A stretch of DNA of 64,000 nucleotides from Polyporus tsugae (Eukaryota > Basidiomycota > Agaricomycetes > Polyporales > Polyporaceae), in contig JAHRBS010000003.1 of the NCBI GenBank assembly GCA_024305745.1, positions 1,550,001 through 1,614,000 of the forward strand, read 5' to 3'. Made by a program: the position numbers and the translations under genes. The notes under the pieces were generated by a model. That model was given only the letters and a program-made list of their open reading frames with translations. It ran no database searches and was not told the origin of the DNA. Below are positions 46,796 to 59,942 of the stretch, piece by piece (positions within the stretch are counted from its first letter, which is position 1; the number at the start of each line of letters is the position of its first letter).

Positions 46796-49700
46796 TCATG
46801 GGCCCTGCTGCTGCCACGACAGGGGTCCGAACGGCCGTGGCCCGAGCGCGCCGTCCACGACCTTCATCATCTCGATGACCTTCTCCTCCTCCCACTTGCG
46901 CCCGATCACCTGCACGCCCACCGGGATGCCGGCCATCTGGTCCGCGTCGTAGAACCCGCCCCTGCCGACGCCCCGGTCGTCCGGAGTCCCGTACAGCAGC
47001 TTCTCAACGACATGCGACCCGTGGCCAGCGCCGACGCGCGGGTTCGTCCACTCTGTCGTCGCGACGTCCGAGGGTCGCACGTGCGTGACGGGGACGACGC
47101 CGACGGGGCTGTCGACGGTGTTGTAGAGCAACGTGGCCGCCGCGAGCGAGGAGAGGTACTTGCACGACCTGTAGTGGACCGCCCCCCTCTCTCAGTAAAC
47201 ATGCGATGGAGCGGAAAATAGTGTGATGGACGCTTACCCGTGAGGCAATGCCGGTATAGCGAGGACGGGTGCGAGGATACCGTCAAACCCGTTCTTGTCC
47301 CAGACCTACACAGCAGCGTCGAGGATGGGGATTAGAACTCCAACTTCACGCGTACGTCTGACAAGGCCAAGAGGCACGCACCTCGCGGTAGAACATACGG
47401 GCGTACTCGTCGCGTTGGTTGACCCACTTATGGAACTCCTGCACCGACTTGGTCCCTGCCGCGCGCACGGTGCCTGGCAGCTTGTCGTCCTTGACGAACT
47501 GCGCCAGCATCCACGCCGCGCCGTTTCGCACCCAGCCTGAGAGACAGATGCGCGTTGCATCAGGATCCCGAATACACCGCAACCGCAAGACATGAACATG
47601 GAACGCACCATACAGCCACGGACCAAGTAGAAGGGACGAGACTCCCGGTTCCTGTCGTCGCCGGAACGCATTCAGCATGCCACATTCTTTCCGTCCCGGG
47701 GGCAGTGCACGCAACGGAAACTCACCACGGGGTCACTTCCCATGTCTGCCGTGAGGGTTTTGTATCCGTCGGCGGCCGTGAGACCAATGAAGATCTCCAT
47801 GGCGCGGTTGGCTGCCATCGCAATTTAGTGTCGGCCTTGGCGCATGAGGGCAAGGAAACACTACCTTGTGGCACCGAGAACTCAATGCATTCGTGGCCGG
47901 CGCGACGCAGGGCTTCGACGGTTTCGAGCACCGCGCGCTGGTTCGCGGGGGAGGGCTTGACGTAGTTATCTGTACCCCTGATGTGAGCGCCACGTTCCTC
48001 CCGTTGTGCAATTCATCTCCGGGAACGCGCAAGAATAACCGGTGAAAGCGTCTGTCCGCTTCTACAGGCAGCGAGATTCATTGCAGGTGATACGAGCCGC
48101 GAAATCAGAGCCCCGGGATGTGGCCACGCCATGCACAGAACACGAAGACGCGACCCCGGAAGCCCCGAATGCGTCGGCCCCAACTCTATCGGAGACGGAG
48201 GGAGGGGGGGGGGAACAGCGGGAGGGAGGAAGACACGCACCTGAGAGGTAGAACCCGAAGCGAAGCTTCCGCGGCATGTCCGGCTCACGATACGGAATCG
48301 GTGCGGGGTCGTGCTCGGTGCCTTGTTTCCCAAAGACGATCCGTGAGCCCAGCTCGATGTCCTCCACGCACCTGCCGTGGGAAAGGACGTGGTTCGTGCG
48401 CGAGTCGCGGGGTGATCCCGTGGAGCCATCGTGGCAGCACGAGGTGCAGTGAATCGGAGCAACAACGTGGCCGCGTTGCAGCGTTATGTCATTGGTCAGA
48501 GGGTTTTCATATGTCCGCGGCGGTCAGCAAGCGCACTCTTATTGGACAAGCTCATGTCTGCACTCACCGTCCCATTGGCCCTGCTACCGTGCGGATGGCT
48601 TCAAACCCTGGCCAAGTACCTGTACAACATAGAGGTCAGCGTCTCTGTAAAGCGACTGATGCGACTCGACGCTAGAAGACGATTGGGCGTCGCGAAATGA
48701 ATGTATGTATGCTAAGAAAGACGCGTACCGACTGCGCCGGCGGTGCTAATCCTACCCCAACCAGGCTTCAACGAATAGACACCGCAGAACGAAGCAGGGA
48801 TTCTATGGGCAGGGACAGATGTATGTCAGCAGACATGTTGGAAACATATGACACTTGGCGGGTAAACTGTTTACTGACCTGAGAGAGCCGCCGATGTCGC
48901 TGCCCCACCCAAGAGCAGCACCGTCCATGCTAAGGAGAGCAGCTTCGCCGCCGCTTGTTCCTCCTGACGAGCACGACCGGCTAAACGGGTTAAGAGTGCG
49001 GCCCCAAACAGGGTTAACACACTCGAAGAAGAAGACGAGCTGCGCGACATTGGTCTTAGCGATCGGAATTCCGCCGGCTTGACGAACAAGGTCGACGACC
49101 TAAGTTAGTCAAAGTTGAGTCAGTGATTAGAAAAGGAAGGTGGGTTGCAATGCGTTGGGAGACACAACGTGCAATCACTTGTGATAAGGAAGCGGTTGTC
49201 GGGCATCCAGTAATATCACTCGCCCGACGATCAACCGCTATTCTAATTGCCATAGCGCCTACCGCTGAATGAAAAGCGCAGCCCATATAATGAAGGGTAG
49301 ACGCTAAGGCTAAAGCCGCGCGAGCAGACCCTTGGCGGGCCGCTCAGAGGTAGGGGTGGGTATACCGAACGCACCTCAGAATCTTCGAAACTGGGCTTGT
49401 AGGCACGAGAGGAGAAACCCATGGTGGTGTCGTATCCCTTAACGTCGTCTGCAAAAAGAGACAGGGGACCTGTCAGAACACGACAGTCAGGGCGTGGATG
49501 CAGAGCCGACTCACAGACATCCTTGAAGCTGACAGGGACGCCGTGCAGCGGCCCTCGAATCTTTCCGGTTGAGGCAAATTCAGCATCCAGCGCTTTTGCC
49601 TGGGCACGCGCCTCGCGGAAGAAGACTAGAAGCAGGATGATGCTGGTCAGCCAAGTCCTCTATGTTAAGCAATGGGGTAAGCGAGGTGGGCCCACCCTCA

Positions 49701-50027
49701 GTCAGGCAGTTGGTGAGGTCTTGTGCGAAGACGGCGCGGGCGACATAGGCTTCGAGGACCTCGGACGCGGTCCACTCGCCCTTGGAGATGTGGTCTACGA
49801 TCTCCTTGGCTGTAGATTGGGAGAGAAGGCGGATAAGGTTCAGTATGGTGCGACCGCGAACGTTGATAGAAGGCCGAACACGAACCCGTTGCGCGCAGGT
49901 ATCGATCTTCTGCGCCCTTGTAATCGGGAACGAAAGGTCGGGCACGGCCCACACGGAGGGCGTCCTCGCGCTCGGCGAGCTTCCTGGTGGAGACTTCGAT
50001 GTAGGAGGGAGTGGAGAAAGGCCACAT
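46796..50027 (-). CDS. Amidase signature-family hydrolase, copy 2
   Basis: Paralogue of the neighbouring amidase. It starts MWPFSTPSYIEVSTRKLAER, almost the same as copy 1. AKEIVDHISKGEWTASEVLE and LTNCLTEVFFREARA are followed by PLHGVPVSFKD and the triad elements GIPIAKTNVAQ, SSGGTSGGE (cis-Ser kept, one Ser to Thr change beside it) and GSDIGGSLRIPASF. The C-terminal blocks SPVGVVPVTHVRPSDVATTE and MAGIPVGVQVIGRKWEEEKV match copy 1, ending GPLSWQQQGP at a TGA at 46796-46798. Intron positions look shared where I could compare them. No catalytic residue is lost, so both copies are probably active. A TATA box and several CCAAT pentamers lie upstream. Confidence 0.92.
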
Positions 50028-50115
50028 GATCTGAGTCGGTGCCGTGGATGAACTTGTGCGGGAGCTTGAGAAGGCGAATAGGAGATGACAAAGAAGAGGA
50101 GGAGAGGAATAGATG

Positions 50116-50122
50116 TATATAT
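50116..50122 (-). promoter_or_regulatory. Candidate TATA box of amidase copy 2
   Basis: ATATATA on the minus strand, about 90 bp upstream of the ATG. Confidence 0.45.
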
Positions 50123-50214
50123 GTGCGCGCGCTGCCGGGCGTTACAAGGGAGGAGGGGGGGGGGATGTCCGCGGAGCGAGCAAGGACGAGGCAAGGAGAA
50201 TGCTGGATTCTCGT

Positions 50215-51393
50215 CCAATCGTCGTGCTTGACGCAGGGTCGCGGTCGGGGATCGGCGGCCATTGGACCCTCGACAGTTCACCGCTCGAAAGGGAATGTGG
50301 GGAGTGCTTCCTGCGGCGTTGAACTAGTGGCAGCCAATAGCCTGAGAAGGCCGCGCGTGAGTGCCGTCACGCAGGTCTGTGCAACACCAGAGCCGTGCCC
50401 GGGAATGGATGATGCAAGGTGCGATGGCCTGTGAGTGCCGGCTCGGGTGCAGAAGGGCATGCAGATGGCAAGATGCGCGAGTCGCGGACCAACCAATGTC
50501 CCTTTCGTCCACAATTCACGCACAGACGCCCACGCCCGGACACCGACATCCACCTCATCGCTGCGACATCGGACGTGGGCTCCCTGCAAGAAAATTGCGT
50601 CTCCTTGCAGGATGCATCGCACCTGTCGTATCCTCGCATCCGGTCGGGCAGGATCAGGCTAGAATCCAGGTCGTTTCAGTGAGTAATGGGCACTGAGGGG
50701 AAATGGAAGCGTACAGACCGTTTGGGAAAGCAGAGCGTGGGTCGCGGTATGGTGGACTGCGATAGGCTGCCCCGTGTTGGGAGAGACGGGGACGAATGCG
50801 GCGTGAATGTGGTAAACTGACCAATCCGCCGCGTCGTTTGCCAGATTGTATTGCCATCCAATCGCATTCCATCGCGTCCCAATACAAATGTGCACGGACA
50901 CGGCGAAAGGATAGAGTAAAAGACAAGCGGAGGAAGGACAAGAAACTCTGCCCACGGACTTTGTACGGCGGAACATGACGTCGACCGTTCCGTCGGTGCA
51001 CAGCACTTCCCCAGCCAATCGCGCTGCCCGCTCGCCATTGGCCAGCAGACAACCTCTGCCGAAGCCCAATTAATCCATGTCGAGGAGCTCCGACCATCCA
51101 GCATTGGCCAGTCGGACACACGAGGCCGATTGGCCATGGGCACAGAACGTTCACAGTTCTTCTTCTTTCCCGCTTTCCAGACGTGTCCAATCGCCAGCCA
51201 GCGTCCATGTGTCCCTCCACGGAGCGCTAACCTCGGAAAACATGACTGGACGACCTTCCACAGTTTTCACATCCTGCGCTGATAGGCCACCTTCGGTCTC
51301 TCGACTTTACCGACACTGACTTTGCCCTCCCTCCCTTCCCATCGCTTGCCGTGATAAGCAGGACGCCGAGTGACGGGTGCACGAATAGCCAAT
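50215..51393. promoter_or_regulatory. Cluster of CCAAT/ATTGG pentamers
   Basis: Fourteen CCAAT or ATTGG pentamers start at 50215, 50261, 50334, 50493, 50821, 50858, 50879, 51015, 51037, 51066, 51103, 51129, 51187 and 51389. Equal base frequencies would predict about two over both strands. The first four lie 190-470 bp upstream of amidase copy 2, a usual distance for HAP/NF-Y sites; the distal ones have no assigned gene. Confidence 0.45.
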
Positions 51394-51620
51394 CTCCAGT
51401 GAATAACAAACTTTGTGCAGTACCAGCACGGAAAGATACATACATGCACAACCCAATTGCGAACATATTCAGAACCAGCACACCGGCGACAACGTCATAG
51501 AACAAGAACCGGAATACACTAACTCCACCTTCACCGCGAACGCGGCGAAGGATCGAGAGCTTATGAGCTCGCCATCGACACTAACCACCTCCAGGCGCTG
51601 CTGAATTCAGTTGTGTAACG

Positions 51621-54344
<2,724 letters not shown>

Positions 54345-54936
54345 GCTTCGTAATGAGGTTGAGGTCGTGGTCGTCGCAGGGAACAAGCTTGGTGCTTGGC
54401 GCTTCTCTCCGAAAGGTGGGAATTTACGGGCATCAACAAGCCTGCATACTTAAGGGACATATCAGTAATCGTTCAGATCAATATTAATGTTATCCCACCT
54501 GAGGGCAAGGTCATGATCTGTAAATTCCGAGGAGAGATACATGGCGTTGTTTTGATTCAGCCTAGTGTACTTTTCCGTGACTAACATACCTACAGTATGT
54601 AGACATTCAAGGTCGGATGAGCGAGGCCAATCTGAGTTACGGCATGGGGTGGGAATTGGTGGTCAATAACCCCTTAGTCGGTCATAAATATCAGCCACAA
54701 AGCCAAAGCCAGGCAGGGTTTAAACCCAAATAAGGCTAACCGATAACAAATAGACGCAGACGATGGAGTCCAGTTCCAGATCACCAGTTACAATGCAGAA
54801 CATCGAGGTTTTCTGTCCTCCTCCGACAGGGCCTGGTTCTCCTCGCCGCCCGGCACCGTCGCTTTTCTGTTTCTGAAAAGCCCGCAATCGGCCTTTGACC
54901 CTCCTGGATTCCTCGTCAAGTTGTCCACTAAGTACC
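54345..54936. other. Divergent promoter region, U2AF2 / SLC35F-like
   Basis: 592 bp between start codons. No exon or clear core promoter motif recognised. Confidence 0.5.
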
Positions 54937-56663
54937 ATGGCCACACCCACTACCAGCAATACCATGGCGCAGCAGGTTCGGGACATCAAGAAGACGGAGG
55001 TCGACCAGCAGCCTCCACCTTACGAGGCCGGCCCGTCACGGTTGAATCAAGAACGCTCAGCGTCGAGCCTATCCTTGGAGCACAAGGTCTCAGAGCCGGA
55101 GCCAGAAAACGACCTGGGGAACCCGGCCGCGGCGGCACGACCGCCGCTCGACTACTCGTCCGCGGGCGCATTCACCGCAAGCGTGTGGAGGCGATTCGAG
55201 AGCATCTGGACGAAGCGGTTCGTGTGGTCGCTGCTTGCCGGCCAGGTCGTCTCGCTTTGCATCACCTGCACGAACGTGACGACGACGGAGCTGGTCGGTC
55301 GGAACTGGGCGCTGCCGACCACACAGACGTTCTTCTTGTGAGTGTATTCCCCTCTCAGGCTGGTCTGGACGTTTAAGAATGGGGCTGGGCACTGACTTGC
55401 AGGGCAGGTACTTCTCTTTATTCATTATATATACCCCGTACACGATCTACCGGTACGGGTTTGTGGGATGGTTAAAGATGATCCTCAGGGATGGATGGAA
55501 GTGTACGTCTGTCCTCCCTCCTTCCCGAACATATCAAAGACCTTGCATCGGACCCTTTCACCGCCAGACTTCATCCTTGCCGCGTGCGACGTCGAGGGCA
55601 ACTTCCTAGTCGTCAAGGCGTACCAGTACACCACGCTGCTCTCCTGCATGCTGCTCGACGCGTGGGCCATCCCCGTCTGCCTGTTCTTCTGCTGGATATA
55701 CATGCGCCCGAAGTACCACTGGACGCAGCTCCTCGTACGTCCACCCATCGCATCGCTTCCTTGCTTCGCCTGTCCCCTTCCACCGTCCTCCTGCTAAACA
55801 GCGCGCGGTTCTTCCGTTTCGCAGGGCATCTTCATCTGCATCGGGGGCCTCGGCATGCTCGTCGCCTCGGACGAGATCACGGACAAGGACTGGCCCGCGC
55901 TCAGCCGCGCCAAGGGCGATGTCTTCATGCTCGTCGGCGCGTCGCTCTACGGCTTCAGTGCGTACCCCTCTCCTCCTCGCCATTCCCTGCCTGACCCCAA
56001 TCCCAATCCACAGCTAACGCGACGGAGGAGTTCTTCGTCCGCAAGTCGCCCCTGTACGAGGTCGTCGGGCAGCTGGGCATGTGGGGCGTGCTCATCAACG
56101 GCATCCAGGCCGCCGGCCTCGAGCACAAGGATATGACCACCGCGAGCTGGAACGGCACGACCAGTCAGTCGCTTCTCCCTGTGGCGGATGGCAGCAGTCG
56201 CTAACGGATTCGCATACGCGCAGTCGGGCTGCTCGTCGCATACACGGCAGCGATGTTCATCCTCTACACGGTCGCGCCGATCCTGTACCGCATGGCGTCG
56301 TCGGCGTACTACAACCTCAGCCTGCTCTCGTCCGACTTTTACGGACTGCTGTTCGGGCTGTTCCTCTTCGTGCGTCTCTATTTGCCCCTCCATTCGCTTG
56401 GCTTGGTGCTGATCCTGTGAGGTTGTGTAGCACTACACGGTGTACTGGCTGTACTTCATCGCGTTCGCGGTCGTCATCCTCGGGCTTGTGATCTACTTCT
56501 GGCATGCGACACGTACGTTCCCCTTCGTCCCGTTGGCATGCATGTCCTGACTCAGGTGCTTGGCTTGGCAGCGGAAGAGCAGGGCAAGCTCGACGTTCGC
56601 GCACCAGAGTATGTCAACCAGCGGGAAGACAACAATTTGAATATCGTCGCTGGCCAGGTATAA
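54937..56663 (+). CDS. SLC35F1/F2/F6-like solute carrier (DUF914)
   Basis: Ten-helix drug/metabolite-superfamily membrane transporter; substrate unknown. The start gives MATPTTSNTMAQQVRDIKKT with a long cytosolic N-terminus rich in Ser, Pro and Glu. Helices are visible in RFVWSLLAGQVVSLCITCTN, YFSLFIIYTPYTIYRYGFVG, AYQYTTLLSCMLLDAWAIPV, CLFFCWIYMRPKYHWTQLL, GIFICIGGLGMLVASDEIT, GDVFMLVGASLYGFSNATEE, GQLGMWGVLINGIQAAGLEH, GLLVAYTAAMFILYTVAPIL, SSDFYGLLFGLFLF and YWLYFIAFAVVILGLVIYFW. KAYQYTTLLSCMLLDAW is typical of the SLC35F branch. It ends NLNIVAGQV at a TAA at 56661-56663. Eight or so short introns. Usually placed in Golgi or endosomal membranes by family. Confidence 0.9.
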
Positions 56664-57127
56664 TATATAACCCCTTCGCGCGGGCGACTTTTTTTTTCAT
56701 GGGGCATGAGAGATTTAAAAAGACTATTTACGATGCGCATTGCAATGTATAAACGGGATAGCCTGGGCCGAGGGGTCATTGTAGGACTATGCAGATGTCA
56801 CGCCTGCTGTTTTAGATAAGTCTGCATTATGTAGACTGGACATGGGATGAGACCAGGATGTGCGAAGGGTGCGAAGTGAGAAGTGAGACGAATCAAAATG
56901 GGGTGAGCAAGGATTGGAAAAATCCCAGAATAACGATAAATGACGAAAAGGGGAAAGGAGTGGATGTATGAGTGTAACAGTCGAAGGGGGGCTGGGCAAG
57001 GATACAACGGGAGACTCCAATGGCTAGGTGCTAGTAGTACACAGCATGTACAATCCTGTTCTATCCGGGATGCTTGAAGAGCGGGGGATATTAATGGTGC
57101 GTACAGCGTCAGGGTGAATTTCGGGGA
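56664..57127. other. Intergenic, convergent 3' flanks
   Basis: A/T-richer than the flanking exons. No gene recognised. Confidence 0.55.
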
Positions 57128-57966
57128 TCAGACGAGGCGGCGCGAGCCCTGGTCCTTCTTCTGCTCTTGCTCCTGCTGGCGCTGCCACTCCTCGAACTGC
57201 TTGAACTTGGCCTCGCGGGCCTCGCGAAACGCCTGAAGTTCACTCTCCTGCTGTTCGCGCTGCGTGCGGTGCTCGGCAAGTTTCTGGGGGGAACGCGGCG
57301 CGCGACGGTGTCAGCGTTCCGAGATTCAGCAACGAAGAAAGAGACTTACAGCCTTGAGGCTCTCGACGGTGACCAGGAGGTTGTTGAGCGTCGCCTCGGA
57401 CAGGTCCGCGATCTGCTACCGCCAACCGGACGATCGGTCAGCACTCACTCGCCGGCTCAAGCCAAAGGCTAACAGGGTTGAGCACTCACGGTGTCAGTCG
57501 CCTGCTCCATGATGTCCTTCTCCGGGACCTTCTCGTTCGAGGTCGGCATGGGGGGACCCCATGCGCCCTCTGGCCTCGAGTTCGGCCCTCGGTTGCCCCT
57601 CCCCCACCTGTCCCAGTTCCCGTTCCCGTTCCCGTTCCCGTTCCCACCGGAGTTCTCCTGGCCGGGCCAGGGTCCCCTGCCCCAGTGTCCCCAGCCCCAG
57701 CGATCCCACTTGTCGACGGTGCCGGGCGTCGGGCCTTGCGCGTCCGTGGCGGCGGTGGCGGTGGGAGACGGGGGCGGGGGGGCGGCGCCGGGGGCGGGGT
57801 AGGCGTGCTGGGGGATGCGGTCGCGGCCGCAGTGGTGAGTGTTCTGCCAGGCGTGGTAGTCCTTATGACAGTGCCACCAGGTCGCGGTGGCGGCGCCGGC
57901 GACAAACCAGAAGAGGCGGGAGGTGGCGCGGCCGCAGCGTTGGGCGTGGTGCCAGTGGTGGTACAT
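57128..57966 (-). CDS. Orphan His/Trp-rich membrane protein with coiled coil
   Basis: I do not recognise the family. Three exons give about 234 residues. The N-terminus MYHHWHHAQRCGRATSRLFW leads into a single hydrophobic segment (about residues 15-32) and then a His/Cys/Trp-rich segment (WWHCHKDYHAWQNTHHCG). The middle is disordered and Pro-, Gly- and Trp-rich, with a GNGNGNGNGN repeat coded by five GGGAAC units. The last exons (IADLSEATLNNLLVTVESLK; KLAEHRTQREQQESELQAFR) form a charged amphipathic helix likely to be a coiled coil, ending KKDQGSRRLV at a TGA at 57128-57130. Intron phases are consistent, and a TATA box lies about 120 bp upstream, so it looks like a real expressed gene. Confidence 0.8.
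57616..57645 (-). repeat. Hexanucleotide repeat, five copies
   Basis: Five tandem GTTCCC units on the plus strand, encoding alternating Gly and Asn in the orphan membrane protein. Confidence 0.9.
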
Positions 57967-58591
57967 GGAGAGCTAAGAATGTAGCGGTTGTGAGATGAGA
58001 AGGACTTGGGGTCGGTTGCACTAGTTGTGTGCAAGGGCGGATAAGGTCGGGTGATGGGGAACTCACTCCAGGGGCCAATTGACGGGAATTTATAAGTAAG
58101 GATGGGCGGAGAGAGTGGTGTGCCGCGCCGTGTAGAGTCGTAAGGTCGGGGCAGCCGAGGACATGCGCATGCAGACGGAGCAACAGGGCAGGCAGCCGGA
58201 GGCCGGGAGCCGAACGGGCAAGGATTCTCGGCGGGGCTACTTACTGGAATTGAGGAGGAGGGACTTTTGCTGGACGAGGCCGGGGGGATGCGTCAACTGG
58301 TGGCCATGTCCCGAACGGACTTGACAAACGCCATGCGTCGCGGAAAGAGTCCTCTCCAGCGCTCCGACGCGTGTGTCCTCGGCTGCAATGCCGAGTTCGC
58401 GCTGGCTGTCACAGCGTGACGCGACGCGCCCACGCCTTTCGATTCCCAAGTCCAGCCTGAGATCGCGTCGAGGTCCGACCATCTTCAAAATCACCGCTCT
58501 TCTGCTCCGGATCCGGAGGTAAGTAACCGTCAGTGCACCGTCCTCCACTGGCAAAGCGTGACCAGATCCCTCTCGCCCAGGGCAATTACAT
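57967..58591. other. Divergent promoter region, orphan membrane protein / coiled-coil gene
   Basis: 625 bp between candidate start codons. A TATA box on the minus strand is the only element seen. Confidence 0.5.
58089..58094 (-). promoter_or_regulatory. Candidate TATA box of the orphan membrane protein gene
   Basis: TATAAA on the minus strand, about 120 bp upstream of the ATG. Confidence 0.4.
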
Positions 58592-59817
58592 ATGACACCA
58601 GACACCCAGAGAACACCCATCCAAGACAGCCCGGTGAGTCAGCCCGATGACAGTGGCAGCGGCGTGGTTCCTGCCCGTAGACAGTGCATCCGTACAAAGC
58701 TTCTACACGACCATCTCCAATCCGCCGTCCGTCATACGCCATCCACCAAGGTCAGTGTCCCATCCGCTTACCTTCAGACCGACAAGAGCCTGAGGTTTCC
58801 CATAGATCCTTCCCCAGAGTCTGGCTCTCGCCAGTGCGCTCGGCGCGTTAGCCACTGGCACGCGCGACGTCTCGGACGGCGAGGATGCGTGTACACCCGG
58901 CGGCTTATCCTCAGATGATCTCAGCAAGCTATCGCCTGTCCCGCCTCCTGTAAGATCTTCCTGTGATTACTTGACGACCTGCAGCTGAAGGATGGATCCG
59001 ACCCGACTTCCAAAGGTTCTCAGTCCCCGGTTGTGTCGACAACTTGAGAATGAATTGCGACGCACTTTGTTATCCGTCGCCGACTATTGGTCTGCGGGAG
59101 AGGGTAAGCCGGATGACCAACCTTGTGCTCAGCCGCAGCGCAGGCTACTCAACTGCAGGCCGTTATTATTATTAAGTAGACCCTGATTTGGAAGAGGACG
59201 AGCGAATACGCGCGGCCGCAGAGCTGTCGGCTCGCATACAAGAACGGCAGGATGCTCTGGCACGAGACAAAGCCACCTTCCAGGAATGTCGCGCCCGGGT
59301 GCTCCGCCTCGTCGAGAAAATCAACCAAGTATGTATCTGCTCGTTTCAATCAGGTGCTGTCGCGGTCCCACTCATTCAAATTGCACCTCAGGTGCACCCA
59401 GCCCTCGAGGAGAAGCTCATCGACGCCTTGACGACAATTCCGCCGCAGCTGCACGCAACGCGCTCCGCTCAAGCGGACGTCATCGCGGCCACGATCGAGG
59501 CTGCGCTCCTCAAGCTTTCCCTCGTGCGCGCCCGCGCGCATCGAGCTCTGTACGGCTACGCGCTCTCGAGCAACCCCGATGCGACGGTGGCCAGCGCTGT
59601 CACCGCGGCGCACTCCAAGCTCAAGGAAAGACGGCGGGCGCAAGACGTGGAAATGCACATGCTCGATAGCCAGATCGATGTCTATGAGAGCATGTTGAGT
59701 TTGGTGGATGGGCGGGACGGAAGCTTCGCGCAGCTCGTGAAGGACATGGCGAGGGTGAAGCGGGAGACGGAGGAGTGCAGGAAGGACTTGCGGAGGTTGG
59801 GCTGGACTGGAGATTGA
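58592..59817 (+). CDS. Coiled-coil protein of unknown function
   Basis: No known family recognised. The 3' two thirds are secure: LSPRLCRQLENELRRTLLSV joins VDPDLEEDERIRAAAELSAR by a phase-1 intron. KATFQECRARVLRLVEKINQ then joins VHPALEEKLIDALTTIPPQL, followed by ERRRAQDVEMHMLDSQIDVY and the end DLRRLGWTGD at a TGA at 59815-59817. Heptad-like Leu/Ala/Arg/Glu spacing suggests long coiled coils. Upstream, 58592 starts MTPDTQRTPIQDSP and continues to LSSDDLSKLSPVPPP, which has protein-like composition. The intron donor after PPP (GTAAGA), however, cannot be joined in frame to LSPRLC. The alternative start ATG at 58992 (MDPTRLPKVLSPRL) avoids the problem. The 5' boundary is therefore uncertain. 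Confidence 0.65.
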
Positions 59818-59942
59818 AGCTGCAGTGGGTATGTAGCACTTATCCAAGGTAGGAGTTGCATCAGCATCTGAGACGTTCCGCGCACCGTTAAGGACAACCA
59901 CACATTGAACCATAGCAATGTAAGGTTAGGAAGCGAACAATG

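Larger units (their letters stand above)
50028..51620. other. Intergenic, 1.6 kb upstream of amidase copy 2
   Basis: The longest gene-free internal stretch. Apart from the TATA box and the CCAAT cluster I recognise no exon; minus-strand frames at 50654-51220 and 51227-51505 have no family motif. Confidence 0.5.

Noticed and set aside
50367..50639. Minus-strand frame with CVNCGRKGHWLVRD, like a retroviral-type CCHC zinc knuckle
   Set aside because: The last ligand is Asp instead of Cys, the rest of the frame has no gag, protease or polymerase motif, and it lies in a promoter-like region.
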